DNA of 36,236 nt from Candidatus Methanoperedens sp. (GTDB lineage Archaea > Halobacteriota > Methanosarcinia > Methanosarcinales > Methanoperedenaceae), in assembly GCA_030650845.1 (NCBI GenBank), contig JAUSDC010000190.1, positions 1 to 36,236 of the forward strand, in the 5' to 3' direction. This document shows, piece after piece, positions 16,427 to 24,863 of this stretch. Below the pieces are notes generated by a model. That model was not told the DNA's origin and searched no databases. It saw only the letters and a program-made list of their open reading frames with translations. The position numbers and the translations under genes are program-made. Positions within the stretch are counted from its first letter, which is position 1. Every line of letters begins with the position of its first letter.

Positions 16427-17878
16427 TTAATCATCCTCTTCTTCGTGCTCCGAACTTACTTCTTCTTGTTCATCATCTTCTTCGTGCTCTTCTCTTTCCT
16501 TAGATTTCACCAATTTCACTGAAATAGTTGTGTCTCCATCCACAAGGATACTGTTGGTTATCTCCGTGTAACCTTCCTTTTTTACCTTGTATGAGTAAAC
16601 CCCTGGAGCAACGTTATCAAATATGGCCTTACCGTCGTTGTTTGTCTTGATGGTAATTCCATTAAAAGATACTCTTGCCTCTTTAACTGGGTGATTCCTG
16701 TTGTCAGTTACAGTGAAGGTAACTTTGGACTTTTCTGTTGTTGGTGGCGGCGGGGTTAATGCCTTTACGGTTATTGACACAATTGCGATATTGCTGTCAA
16801 GTGCACTATCATTAGCCTTGTATGTGAAGCTGTCTGAACCGTTATATCCGGTGACAGGCGTGTATGTGAACGAACCATTGGAGTTCAAGATCAGTGAACC
16901 ATGCGATGGATCACTCATTTTTATTGCAGTCAGTGGATTGCCGTCCGCATCATTATCGTTTGTCAGAACACCATTAGCTGCTACATTGAGAACTGTATTC
17001 TCATTTGTAGTGTAACTATCGACCACAGCTACCGGCGGGTCATTCACAGGAGTTACTATGATCGAAACTGTCGCCACATTACTGTTTGCAGTTCCGTCGT
17101 TAGCCATGTATGTGAAGCTGTCCGGACCGTTGTAGTTAGAGTTGGGTGTGTAAGTAAATACTCCATTTAAGAGCCATGTCCCCAGAACTCCAGGTGCTGC
17201 TATAAGAGACGTGTCCTCATTCGTACTATAGATATCATTGGATGCCACTGGTGCATGATTGGCTGGTTGTGTTACTGCCGTTACGGTTATCGACACTGTA
17301 GCTGTATTGCTGTTAAGTGTACTATCGTTTGCCTTGTAAGTGAAGCTGTCTGAACCATTGAAATTAGCGGTTGGCGTATAGATGAAACTGCCATCTGCAT
17401 TCAGGGTAAGTGCGCCATGTGATGGACCTGCAGCAAGAACCGCAGTCAATGAACTGCCCTCTACATCATTATCGTTTGTCAGAACACCTGGAGCAATTAC
17501 GCTGAGGGTGGTATCCTCGTTCGTGCTATAGGCATCGTTGTCTGCCACAGGGGCATTATTGCTAATAGGGAAGTCATTTGCATCTCCAGGGAAAGTCAGC
17601 GCATTAATTTCCACTATATTTGTATAACCATCTCCATCAGAGTCCGCTCCTTCTATCGCTGTAAAACTATATCCAGCGGTTCTCCATGCTGCACCATATG
17701 GATTTCTTGTTGGGACAGAGGTATGACAGGTGCTGCAAGAATTGAGTTTTGAGTTCACGGTGTTTGGATACTGAGCAGTGAATTCAGCTGGATAGGTATC
17801 ACTTGCTAATGCCTGTGGTATTCCTATCAAAGCTATCACCGTTAACAGCAATAGCCCGATTGTTATTCTTTTATTCAT
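16427..17878 (-). CDS. Exported protein: single heme c site, Ca-binding loop, Ig-like repeats, acidic tail
   Basis: 483 residues. Signal peptide 1-26 (cleavage after ALA). Residues 48-52 are CSTCH, one heme c site followed by RNPYGAAW. DSDGDGYTNIVE (79-90) is a thrombospondin/dockerin-like calcium loop. Three cadherin-like Ig repeats follow (from about 107, 207 and 283), each with an APVAxND...TNED opening and NGSDSFTY core. The middle repeat lacks about 20 residues (NDxDxxG through SHG), an apparent in-frame deletion. Next is a carboxypeptidase-regulatory/PEGA-like domain (about 385-462). The protein ends in an acidic tail rich in Glu/Asp, with no membrane anchor. GGAG precedes the ATG, and a TATA element lies at 17901-17912. 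It is probably a cell-surface protein. Confidence 0.88.
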   Translation of the reverse strand: MNKRITIGLLLLTVIALIGIPQALASDTYPAEFTAQYPNTVNSKLNSCSTCHTSVPTRNPYGAAWRTAGYSFTAIEGADSDGDGYTNIVEINALTFPGDANDFPISNNAPVADNDAYSTNEDTTLSVIAPGVLTNDNDVEGSSLTAVLAAGPSHGALTLNADGSFIYTPTANFNGSDSFTYKANDSTLNSNTATVSITVTAVTQPANHAPVASNDIYSTNEDTSLIAAPGVLGTWLLNGVFTYTPNSNYNGPDSFTYMANDGTANSNVATVSIIVTPVNDPPVAVVDSYTTNENTVLNVAANGVLTNDNDADGNPLTAIKMSDPSHGSLILNSNGSFTYTPVTGYNGSDSFTYKANDSALDSNIAIVSITVKALTPPPPTTEKSKVTFTVTDNRNHPVKEARVSFNGITIKTNNDGKAIFDNVAPGVYSYKVKKEGYTEITNSILVDGDTTISVKLVKSKEREEHEEDDEQEEVSSEHEEEDD

Positions 17879-18235
17879 TTATTTTTCTCCTTTTTTTCTT
17901 TTTATATTTGTTCCCTTTCACATCCGCAACACATATTCAAAACAGAATGCAGTGCCTTTATCAGCTTGCATTCAAGCCTCGACCCGTGGCCAGGAATGTG
18001 ATCGGTAAGATTTCCCCTTGTTATGAACATCGTATCAATACTTTGTCCACAACTTTAATGGCGTGAAATCATTACATTTCCATTATTCCTCACAGTAAAT
18101 AAAGTGCATAACCCATAACCATTGATGGTTCCCAAAAATGGCAATGGCACAAAATCAGCAAGTACTGACACAATCTATAAAAAAATATATTATTAAATAT
18201 CCAATCTAGATCCAATCAACTTTTTTGAATCCAAA
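17879..18235. other. Intergenic region, no gene seen
   Basis: This stretch holds the promoter of the exported heme/Ig-like protein (minus-strand AAATATAAAAAG at 17901-17912, then AAAGGAG). AACCATTGATGGTT (18117-18130) is a 14-base dyad with 6-bp arms. An A-run at 18181-18187 gives a minus-strand U-tract that may end the HTH gene at 18236. No open frame shows recognisable protein features. Confidence 0.5.
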
Positions 18236-18586
18236 TTAATCAGCATTCACGTAATTGAACCTTTTCCAGAGCCTTACTATCTTATCATTACAATCTTCCA
18301 TTTGCGTGCTAATAGAAAGCATTCCTTTGTTGAAATTAACTGTAACTGCTTCTATCACACAACGATAATACTTCTCCTCATTGCCTGATAGATTTATTAT
18401 GGTCTTTACATGTTTTATAAAACCGGTATCTTCCAGGATCTTTATCTTTCTATATACTGTTGTAAGTGGGATCCCAAGTTCATGGCAGAGTTGAATTGCC
18501 GAACATTCCATCCTGGATGTCAGGGACAGAATTCCCCTTGAGTATTTGTTTCCTAAAATCTCAATAAGTACGTCTTCTTTTTTCAT
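18236..18586 (-). CDS. Winged-helix transcriptional regulator
   Basis: 116 residues with an ArsR-like winged helix: LIEILGNKYSRGILSL, a helix-turn-helix around SAIQLCHELGIPLTTVYRKI, then a wing-like KILEDTGFIKHVKTI. The C-terminal part (KYYRCVIEAVTVNFNKG) resembles a small dimerisation region. Two Cys (C28 near MECSAIQLC and the next) could sense redox or metal, but no defined metal site is visible. The target is unknown; the nearest genes are the exported heme/Ig protein downstream and the PIN-ATPase upstream on the same strand. Confidence 0.85.
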   Translation of the reverse strand: MKKEDVLIEILGNKYSRGILSLTSRMECSAIQLCHELGIPLTTVYRKIKILEDTGFIKHVKTIINLSGNEEKYYRCVIEAVTVNFNKGMLSISTQMEDCNDKIVRLWKRFNYVNAD

Positions 18587-18749
18587 TATATCCTCATTCC
18601 TTGAATATCTTAGTCTCTCAGCTATTCAGACTCATGTACCTATTCAGCATAAATATCGCGATAGTTCGAATGGTTTTCAGAGTTTCATAATCATCAATTC
18701 TTTAGTTTTTGCGGTTTTATCAATTGGGATTATGATAGATTTTTTTCTT

Positions 18750-20597
18750 TTAATTCCCGCCACTTAATCTCAGGGTGACCATGGTTGGATTCTCAAGTAT
18801 CCTATAAGCTTCTTCTGTGTCCTTTCCGATCTTCACATCCCCTTTTCGCCCAACGGTCGCTGTCAGAAGATAATCATCTCCGATATACACATCCACTGTT
18901 TCGCCTGTGAGTTTTGCAATGTGGAGCAGTATATGCTTCTTTCCGCGCTCGATCATTGGGGCAAAACTTGATATCTCGCTTTTTTCAGGCCGTTCTACTT
19001 TTTCCCTTCCCGCTTTCCTTTCCCTGATATCAAGATGTATCCCGAGTTTTTTCTCGATAAGGTCTATGTTCTTTCCAGCTTTACCTATAACTCCGGCTAT
19101 ATCTCCCTCGTCCATGTACACAGTAGCGCTTGTGTCTGAAACAACCTCAACGTTCACGGTACTTCGTGTATATTTTTGCATCTCTTTTCGTATTTCCCTG
19201 CCAGCAAGAGCCCACATGCCTGGACGCTTACCTTGCGTCTCACCAACTGGCATGACCACGACCTGATCTCCATATGTGTATATCTCATATTCCACGGTAT
19301 GTGTCTCAAAGTCAGCAACAGTTATCACAGGGCGCGCAAGATCCTGCTCAACCATGCCATTCGGAACTTTTACAGTGAAGGCGATATCGTACACCTTTGC
19401 GACCTCTCCTTTTTCAATAAAGACCACGGTGTCCACGACCTGCGGTATGATCCCTAATTCCACGCGTCCGATAAGTCTCTGGATAGCATCCACAGCCCTT
19501 GTTGCATGTACCACACCGATCATTCCCACGCCTGCCATTCTCATATCTGCGAACACGTGGAAGTCTTTTGTCTTCCTGACCTCGTCATATATAGTATAAT
19601 CGGGTCTCACAAGAAGCATGATATCTGCAGTCTTTTCCATGTCCCGCTCAAGGGGAGCATACTGGGTTATGGCATCAGGCACCTGAAGGTCACGGGGCGA
19701 TTCCATGGTTTTCACGATAAAATTCTGCCTGTAAAGGAATTCTGCGATGCTTGCGGCAAAAGTGGATTTTCCCGCACCTGGCGGTCCAGCAACAAGGATC
19801 CCGCGCTGTCTTTCCACGATCCTGTCCTTGAGTTCCTGTCCCATCCTGTAATCATCAAGACTCACGATCGCGATCGGTCTTACAGCAGTTATCTCCATCC
19901 CATCAGAGAATGGGGGTTGCGCCACTGCTATGCGCATTGAGCCTATCTGGAATACTGTGGCTCCGGTATAATCGATCTCCAGGAACGAATCCGGATCACG
20001 TTTGGTCCTAACGATCAGTTCCCTTGCAATAGCATGAAGTTCCGGCTCTGTGCATGGTTCATTCCTTATCCTGACAAGTTTCTGGTTTCCTATCGTTCCC
20101 CTTTTTGCCATGGGAGGCACCTTGACCTTGAGATGCACTGAAAGTGTGTCATCCGTAAAAAATTCGCTGATCAGAAGTTCTTTGAGCTCTTCCTGCTCAG
20201 GATACAGGTATTCCACGTTCAGACCCTTGGCGCGCCCAACCTCTGCCTGAACCTTGTCGCTTGTAATGAACAGCGCTTTTTTCTCCACTGCGACCGCGCG
20301 TATAATGGAGTCTATTTCGCCTGATGAGGCGAGTTTTATCTGCTCCAGTGTTGGTCGCTTCCCTGTGAACTCGATCCTTATCTCCCCTCTTTTTGCCATT
20401 TCGCTGAGTTCTTTTAATTCTTCAAGTCCCTTAAAACCCGTTTCCTTGCCCTTATTCGCCTGGGCTTCAAGCTCTGATACAAGCGCCTCTGCGATATAAA
20501 CCGTGGCTCCAGGATATTCCCCAACGTTTAATTTCGCCGTTATTCTCCCGTCGATGATAACACTTGTGTCAGGAACTATACAAAACTCCTCAGTCAT
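18750..20597 (-). CDS. PIN-domain KH ATPase (PINA-like)
   Basis: About 615 residues. An N-terminal PIN nuclease-like domain (about 1-130) has Asp10 in VPDTSVIIDG, acidic residues in SELEAQ, Asp96 in GEIDS and Asp114 in TSDK. A type II/IV secretion-like ATPase follows with Walker A GPPGAGKS (271-278). A KH RNA-binding domain lies near 490-560 (DEGDIAGVIGKAGKNIDLI). This is the conserved archaeal PIN-ATPase family; the Sulfolobus member PINA forms a hexamer linked to Holliday-junction branch migration. ATG 20597 is chosen with AAGGAG about 12 bases upstream; a GTG at 20612 directly abuts that site and is unlikely. Confidence 0.93.
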   Translation of the reverse strand: MTEEFCIVPDTSVIIDGRITAKLNVGEYPGATVYIAEALVSELEAQANKGKETGFKGLEELKELSEMAKRGEIRIEFTGKRPTLEQIKLASSGEIDSIIRAVAVEKKALFITSDKVQAEVGRAKGLNVEYLYPEQEELKELLISEFFTDDTLSVHLKVKVPPMAKRGTIGNQKLVRIRNEPCTEPELHAIARELIVRTKRDPDSFLEIDYTGATVFQIGSMRIAVAQPPFSDGMEITAVRPIAIVSLDDYRMGQELKDRIVERQRGILVAGPPGAGKSTFAASIAEFLYRQNFIVKTMESPRDLQVPDAITQYAPLERDMEKTADIMLLVRPDYTIYDEVRKTKDFHVFADMRMAGVGMIGVVHATRAVDAIQRLIGRVELGIIPQVVDTVVFIEKGEVAKVYDIAFTVKVPNGMVEQDLARPVITVADFETHTVEYEIYTYGDQVVVMPVGETQGKRPGMWALAGREIRKEMQKYTRSTVNVEVVSDTSATVYMDEGDIAGVIGKAGKNIDLIEKKLGIHLDIRERKAGREKVERPEKSEISSFAPMIERGKKHILLHIAKLTGETVDVYIGDDYLLTATVGRKGDVKIGKDTEEAYRILENPTMVTLRLSGGN

Positions 20598-20671
20598 ATT
20601 GATAAGATGCACTCCTTAAAGTAAAAATGTTGGCATAAAGAATAAGTAGTTTAATTGTGAGTTTAAGATGC

Positions 20672-20744
20672 AGTCCCGTAGGGTAGCGGTCAATCCTTCT
20701 GGCCTTTGGAGCCGGAGACGATGGTTCGAATCCGTCCGGGACTA
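20672..20744 (+). tRNA. tRNA-Gln (anticodon TTG)
   Basis: The cloverleaf folds by hand: acceptor AGTCCCG/CGGGACT (7 perfect pairs), anticodon stem CTGGC/GCCGG around loop CTTTGGA with anticodon TTG at 20706-20708, T arm GATGG-TTCGAAT-CCGTC, discriminator A. CCA is not encoded and no intron is seen. A T-rich stretch (20768-20785) follows and may end transcription. It marks the boundary between core genes and an accessory region. I found no second copy of its 3' end in the window. Confidence 0.95.
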
Positions 20745-21021
20745 TCTCAATTCTTGCACGAATCCTATTTTTTATTTATTATTTCTTATTAATTTAAGCT
20801 TATTTAAGAATCTTATTGCGTCTCCATTTTTCGCTTTAAGGACTTATACCATTTTTGGAGCCACCGAAAATGTTAAATCATTCTTATGTATTATAACACG
20901 TACGGATTATGAAACAAATAAAATCGCAGAGAACCTCGGATAAAAAAAGGTTAGATATTGGCTGTGGCGTGGAGAATAAGTGCATCTCAGCCGCCGAATA
21001 TAATATTGGGGTTGGATAAGA

Positions 21022-21186
21022 ATGGCGACAAAACATGAGCTTGAAACACTCCGTAATGACCCGCTCGTTCAGATGTATGCCAATGCGCCAGAGGAGATAT
21101 ATCAACTTGCAAAGAATACGAATCCGATGCTGAGAAAGGCAATTGAGTGGGCAAAGGCGATCGTTGCCACACAGGAAGTTCAATGA
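21022..21186 (+). CDS. 54-residue hypothetical protein
   Basis: The frame starts ATGGCGACAAAACATGAG and ends with TGA at 21184, encoding a mostly helical 54-residue protein (MATKHELETLRNDPLVQM ... IEWAKAIVATQEVQ). A weak G-rich ribosome site (GGGGTTGG) is upstream. It lies 41 bases before the winged-helix gene and may share its transcript. Composition and codon use look protein-like. No family is recognised. Confidence 0.6.
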   Translation: MATKHELETLRNDPLVQMYANAPEEIYQLAKNTNPMLRKAIEWAKAIVATQEVQ

Positions 21187-21227
21187 GAGGATCAGGATTT
21201 CCAGTCTAACTTGAGGGGATGTGAGAT

Positions 21228-21893
21228 ATGTCTGAAAATGATAACTGTCAGGAAAGGAAAGTTCCCAACATTACCAGCATTACTCCTACTCCTACTAATT
21301 TTATTTCAAATCCCTGCAAGTTCAGAGGTAAAACAATAGATATCCTCGGTATTCTTTCCAACAGCGGTGGAATGACTACGAGGGAAATTTCTGACCATAC
21401 CGGGATACCCATAAGAGAAGTTTGGGTATACTGTAGGAGAGGGGAGAAAAAAGGTATTTTTGAGAGAAAAGAACGATGGGGCTGGAAGGCTACGTCTTTT
21501 GGTTTTTTAATATTAAGTATTAATAATAATAATGTAAACACTTGTACAACACAAAGTAAACACAAAGTAAACACTTGTGAAACACATCTTTACACAGTTC
21601 CAAAAAAATCACATCAACTGAACCTGACAGTTTTCACAAATCGTTCTGACATCACTGAACCTGAACGAGTAGTAGTAGGAGTACTGGTGCAGCACTATGA
21701 GAGGACAGGGGAGAAGTATCGCTACTTCCATGACATCTATCATTTTTGCGATGAAACTGGTATAAGCGCGGTAGATGCTCCATCAGCGATAGCCAGGCTG
21801 AAAGAAGAAGGATGCATCTACACAAGAAAAGATGAATTCGGATGGAAGATCGGTCTGAAAGTAGATTTTGTTGAGAGGTTAAAATTCTGTTAA
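21228..21893 (+). CDS. Protein with two winged-helix-like domains
   Basis: 221 residues. The first HTH (about 38-85) contains ILGILSNSGGMTTREISDHTGIPIREVW and a wing ending in ERWGWKAT. The second (about 140-215) has ITEPERVVVGVLVQHYERTG and ends in DEFGWKIGL, echoing the first. A polar Asn/Thr/Lys linker joins them and is encoded over short tandem DNA repeats (21534-21578). A GAGGGGATGTGAG stretch precedes the ATG. It is likely a DNA-binding protein of the accessory region: a regulator or, less likely, a replication initiator. It converges with the gene ending at 21898. Confidence 0.75.
   Translation: MSENDNCQERKVPNITSITPTPTNFISNPCKFRGKTIDILGILSNSGGMTTREISDHTGIPIREVWVYCRRGEKKGIFERKERWGWKATSFGFLILSINNNNVNTCTTQSKHKVNTCETHLYTVPKKSHQLNLTVFTNRSDITEPERVVVGVLVQHYERTGEKYRYFHDIYHFCDETGISAVDAPSAIARLKEEGCIYTRKDEFGWKIGLKVDFVERLKFC
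21534..21578. repeat. Iteron-like GTAAACAC repeats inside the winged-helix gene
   Basis: GTAAACAC occurs at 21534, 21556 and 21567, spaced 22 and 11 bases. The 11-mer ACACAAAGTAA is tandem at 21549-21570, and GTAAACACTTGT flanks the array at both ends (21534-21545, 21567-21578). The spacing is near helical phase. The repeats encode only a polar linker, so they may serve as protein-binding DNA or simply reflect slippage. Confidence 0.6.
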
Positions 21894-21897
21894 GAAA

Positions 21898-22962
21898 TTA
21901 CCGTTCATATAAAAAATCGTTGCATACCTTCCATTTCGGGATCTTTATCTCATCCCATTCGATATAACGAAAAAACTTCTTTTTGTGCTCTTTGGAAGGT
22001 ATATAGTGAAAGTTATGCTCGCCGTAGCCATTTACAGTAAAATAAGTTTCTCCGGCAAGATAATCCAGGACATTTTTAAGATCATGCGCACTGAAAGGAA
22101 CATTTTCTTTAATAAGCCCTTTTGACATTTTAACAAATTCTGCGGCATATGCATAATTTGTTACTCTAAGATTGTAGCAAGGCTCATAGGAAGATGGAGG
22201 ATATAGGTGAATCCCATGCCTGTGCCAGCTGAACACTATTTCAAACGGGTGCCCGGCTGTTTTTCCACCGCTATCAAGCCAATCCTTAAATTCCTTACTA
22301 TCGTCCCAATCTTTGATGGAAAGCATTCCACCATCCCTTCCGTCAGCCCATTTTTTATACATTTCAAGAGGTGAAAGGCTCTCTGCTTTTTTCCCAAATG
22401 CTGCGACATAACAGATGCCTGCTGTTCTCAAATACTCGTTAAGCGAAATCCCCCTTATCTCTGGATTTCCTTCGACATGCCGTGCATAATCTTTCAGTAT
22501 CTTTACCCTGCTATTGTTTGAAAGTGCCTTATCCAGAACATATAATCCTTTGATCTTGCCAGTACGGATATCATAAGGTATGAGTTTTTGAAGAATCTTT
22601 TCATCGGCTTTGATCACCGGGATGAATCCAAGCGCTTCTGAAAAGATATTTTTATAGAACTCTTCGCTTTCTTTTTCGCCATTTTTAATGTGCAGATTTC
22701 TAAGAAGATGAAATTGTACGAAAAATTCTTTATTGTATTCATGAATGCCAAACGGCAGGGCTATTATTCTTCCTTCTCTTCTGACCGGCAGGTAAAAACC
22801 TTCCCATATCGTATCAGACTTATCCTGATAGCTCGGGAGGGCTTCATCTGATAGAGTTCTTGCCAGAGCATATATCTCGTTATTTTCTATCTCTTTCTCG
22901 CCGAAACCATGCAGGTAATACTCAATTTCGGCATAAATTATCTTAGGTTTAATTTTGTCCAA
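21898..22962 (-). CDS. Uncharacterised protein paired with a metallophosphoesterase
   Basis: 354 residues, soluble, no recognised domain. Visible features are a YAEIEYYLHGFGEKEI start, a long central region with EFFVQFHLLRNLH, and a conserved-looking FSWHRHGIHLYPPSSYEP segment (about 244-261) that might hold catalytic or metal-binding His. The start is TTG at 22962, about 10 bases after GGAGG; no upstream ATG is in frame. It begins 4 bases after the metallophosphoesterase stop, and the ribosome site lies inside that gene, so the two are a coupled pair. Function unknown. Confidence 0.75.
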   Translation of the reverse strand: MDKIKPKIIYAEIEYYLHGFGEKEIENNEIYALARTLSDEALPSYQDKSDTIWEGFYLPVRREGRIIALPFGIHEYNKEFFVQFHLLRNLHIKNGEKESEEFYKNIFSEALGFIPVIKADEKILQKLIPYDIRTGKIKGLYVLDKALSNNSRVKILKDYARHVEGNPEIRGISLNEYLRTAGICYVAAFGKKAESLSPLEMYKKWADGRDGGMLSIKDWDDSKEFKDWLDSGGKTAGHPFEIVFSWHRHGIHLYPPSSYEPCYNLRVTNYAYAAEFVKMSKGLIKENVPFSAHDLKNVLDYLAGETYFTVNGYGEHNFHYIPSKEHKKKFFRYIEWDEIKIPKWKVCNDFLYER

Positions 22963-22966
22963 GAAC

Positions 22967-23629
22967 TCAAAATCCTCCTGAAAAATGAAACTCTGTGATT
23001 ATTTGCTCAAACCGAAAGCTTTCTGTGTCAAGCTTGATCCATGAATTTTTCGGTTTGTCAAGGCATACGGACTTTATTCCTTTTTCGATTTCAAAAACGC
23101 CGAACTTGTGATGATGCCCGAAAAAATGGATTCCGGGTTTTGTTGCCCTGAGAATATCGGTGATTTCCTGCCTTCCAATATCCTCGCCATTACGATAATA
23201 AGGGGAAGGTGCCTCATGTGTAATTAATATGTCAATACTCCTGGTATTCAGGCACTTCTCAATCTCGTCTTTCACATAATGCCGTTTTCTACTTTTTGGC
23301 AATTCGGCTTTTTTGAAACCATAGTATGTCGGGGAATAGTTTCCTCCCATTCCAAGAATTCTCGTCTTGCCAAGCTGAACGGTTTCGGCATTTATCATAT
23401 GAATAAAGTTTGGAATCTTCAGAATCCCATTTTCCATCTTTTCGATTTCGTCCCAGTTCTCATGGTTTCCGCTTATCCAGTAAAGAGGCGCTGGCGGGGA
23501 GAGATATTCCATGGTTTTGTCTGCAAGGTCGCCTGTACAAATCCAGCATTTTATTTCAGAATTGTCTTTCATAATGCTTTCAATCGTTAAGAATTCCCCA
23601 TGCACATCTCCAATAACTCCGATCATCAT
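22967..23629 (-). CDS. Calcineurin-like metallophosphoesterase
   Basis: 220 residues with the full metal-binding set in order: GDVHGEF (7-13), TGDLADK, SGNHENWDE, a later THEAPSPYY and GHHHKFGVF. This is a small one-domain phosphoesterase whose substrate (nucleotide, nucleic acid or phosphoprotein) cannot be inferred. ATG 23629 is chosen, with a second ATG immediately after. It is co-translated with the unknown 354-residue protein and diverges from the regulator at 23750, with 120 bases between them. Confidence 0.9.
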   Translation of the reverse strand: MMIGVIGDVHGEFLTIESIMKDNSEIKCWICTGDLADKTMEYLSPPAPLYWISGNHENWDEIEKMENGILKIPNFIHMINAETVQLGKTRILGMGGNYSPTYYGFKKAELPKSRKRHYVKDEIEKCLNTRSIDILITHEAPSPYYRNGEDIGRQEITDILRATKPGIHFFGHHHKFGVFEIEKGIKSVCLDKPKNSWIKLDTESFRFEQIITEFHFSGGF

Positions 23630-23707
23630 GATAGCTGATATCCCTTCTTAAGCAAATATTTTATTGCGCTCGTTCCTTGCACATCGATAGGAACCCATAG
23701 AATCATA

Positions 23708-23738
23708 TTAGTAAACTACTTATATACATGTTTACTAA
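23708..23738. promoter_or_regulatory. Operator-like inverted repeat over the TATA box of the 23750 regulator
   Basis: TTAGTAAAC (23708-23716) and GTTTACTAA (23730-23738) are perfect 9-bp inverted partners 22 bases apart. The 13-base centre tacttatatacat carries the TATA element (about 23720-23726). A protein bound here would cover the promoter, as in an autorepressed regulator. The ATG lies 12 bases past the right arm, so the transcript is probably nearly leaderless. Confidence 0.75.
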
Positions 23739-23749
23739 AATGATACTAA

Positions 23750-24679
23750 ATGAATTTCAATATTTCAGCACTTGAACTTCGCATAATAAGTCTTCTTGAG
23801 CCGACACTCTCGATCAGGGAGCTGGCAGAAAAAACCGGCGTCACAAAAGGCTATATTTCCAGAACTGTAGCCTCTTTAAAGGATAAAGGATTTGTCGAAG
23901 TTTCGAAAAAAGGGATAACAAAGAAAGTGGCGTTATCCGGCAGCCTGCATGCCTCCAGGCTCAAATCCCTTCTCCAGAGGCGCAGCTATATGCCACTTGA
24001 TGAGCTTTTGCAGGGGTCAGGCACACAGATCCTGTCGGTCCTGATCTCCGGAAGTGCGGATTTTGCCCGTTTGCAGGAAGAGAGCGGGGTATCCCGGGCT
24101 ACTCTCTGGCGCTGGATCAGGAAATTCAAGGAACATGCAATGCTGCTGTCCAGAAATGATGAATATGAGCTTCCGCCGGACCTTAAAGATATAAAAGAAT
24201 TCCTGGAGAATTACTGTTCTTATTTTGCAGTATCCACACTGAAGGAGATATCGCCTGGAGCTAATTTCATTGCGGTAAAAGGTTTTGAATTTCTATTTTC
24301 TATTGAAGGCGAGATTGTGCATGAAAATGTGAAGTCAACGGGATTGACCTCGATATCTGAAGAAATCCCGCTCATGCTTTCCGAGAATTATTATTTCTAT
24401 TCTTCACGAACACTGACCAGAGAAGAAATCGCGGTACATGCCATTGTGGCTGACCCGCACGGCAGGAGGAACCTCACCTATGTTATACTCTATATCCTGA
24501 AGACCAGACTCAACACTGCTCTTTTTCTCAGGATCGCAAAAAGATACAGAGTGGAAGATACAGCCGTGAGCCTATTGAAACTGTTAAATACATGGGAGCG
24601 GCAACAAGCGCCGTACATGCCTGACCCGGCGTATGTCAGAGAAAAGCTGAAGGAGTACAAAATACAATGGCGAGAGTAA
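23750..24679 (+). CDS. Two-HTH regulator, probable antitoxin/autorepressor of a nucleotidyltransferase module
   Basis: 309 residues. Winged HTH 1 (about 7-65) contains LSIRELAEKTGVTKGYISRTVASL; HTH 2 (about 90-140) contains FARLQEESGVSRATLWRWIRKF. A C-terminal alpha/beta region (about 150-300) has no recognised fold. Archaeal proteins of this layout are often followed by an AbiEii-like nucleotidyltransferase and may act as antitoxins. Here the next frame begins by overlapping this stop codon but is truncated. The operator-like dyad over its own TATA box supports autoregulation. No frame damage is visible in this gene. Confidence 0.8.
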   Translation: MNFNISALELRIISLLEPTLSIRELAEKTGVTKGYISRTVASLKDKGFVEVSKKGITKKVALSGSLHASRLKSLLQRRSYMPLDELLQGSGTQILSVLISGSADFARLQEESGVSRATLWRWIRKFKEHAMLLSRNDEYELPPDLKDIKEFLENYCSYFAVSTLKEISPGANFIAVKGFEFLFSIEGEIVHENVKSTGLTSISEEIPLMLSENYYFYSSRTLTREEIAVHAIVADPHGRRNLTYVILYILKTRLNTALFLRIAKRYRVEDTAVSLLKLLNTWERQQAPYMPDPAYVREKLKEYKIQWRE

Positions 24680-24819
24680 GATTCGATGAAAAATACGTAT
24701 TTACCGAACTTGAAAAAGTCGGAAATGCTAAAGAAATAACAATAAATCAACATTATCCGGCGCCTGGGTATCGCCCCGGACGACTCTCTGATAAATGGCT
24801 GGGCATTCGCCCAGCGTAA
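24667..24819 (+). pseudogene. Truncated 5' remnant of a probable nucleotidyltransferase gene
   Basis: ATG 24667 overlaps the end of the regulator by 13 bases, a normal operon junction. The first about 26 codons (MARVRFDEKYVFTELEKVG ... EITI) look like the start of an AbiEii-type nucleotidyltransferase. The catalytic part that should follow (a GGxAM-type motif and Asp pair) is absent; the frame runs into unrelated sequence and stops at 24819. Another frame stays open across 24740-24860, so two fragments may have been joined by a deletion. Family assignment is by resemblance only. Confidence 0.55.
24798..24815. repeat. Perfect 7-bp stem hairpin
   Basis: GCTGGGC (24798-24804) and GCCCAGC (24809-24815) flank a 4-base ATTC loop. 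No T-run follows on either strand, so a terminator role is uncertain. It lies in the debris between the regulator and the convergent DUF1016 gene. Confidence 0.7.
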
Positions 24820-24828
24820 GGAATTGAT

Positions 24829-24854
24829 CAGTGGAATGGGATTCATATCCACTG
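24829..24854. repeat. Perfect 7-bp inverted repeat
   Basis: CAGTGGA (24829-24835) and TCCACTG (24848-24854) flank 12 bases. It is the second hairpin in this short convergent region, 10 bases past the end of the DUF1016 reading frame. Confidence 0.65.
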
Positions 24855-24863
24855 ACGAATTTA

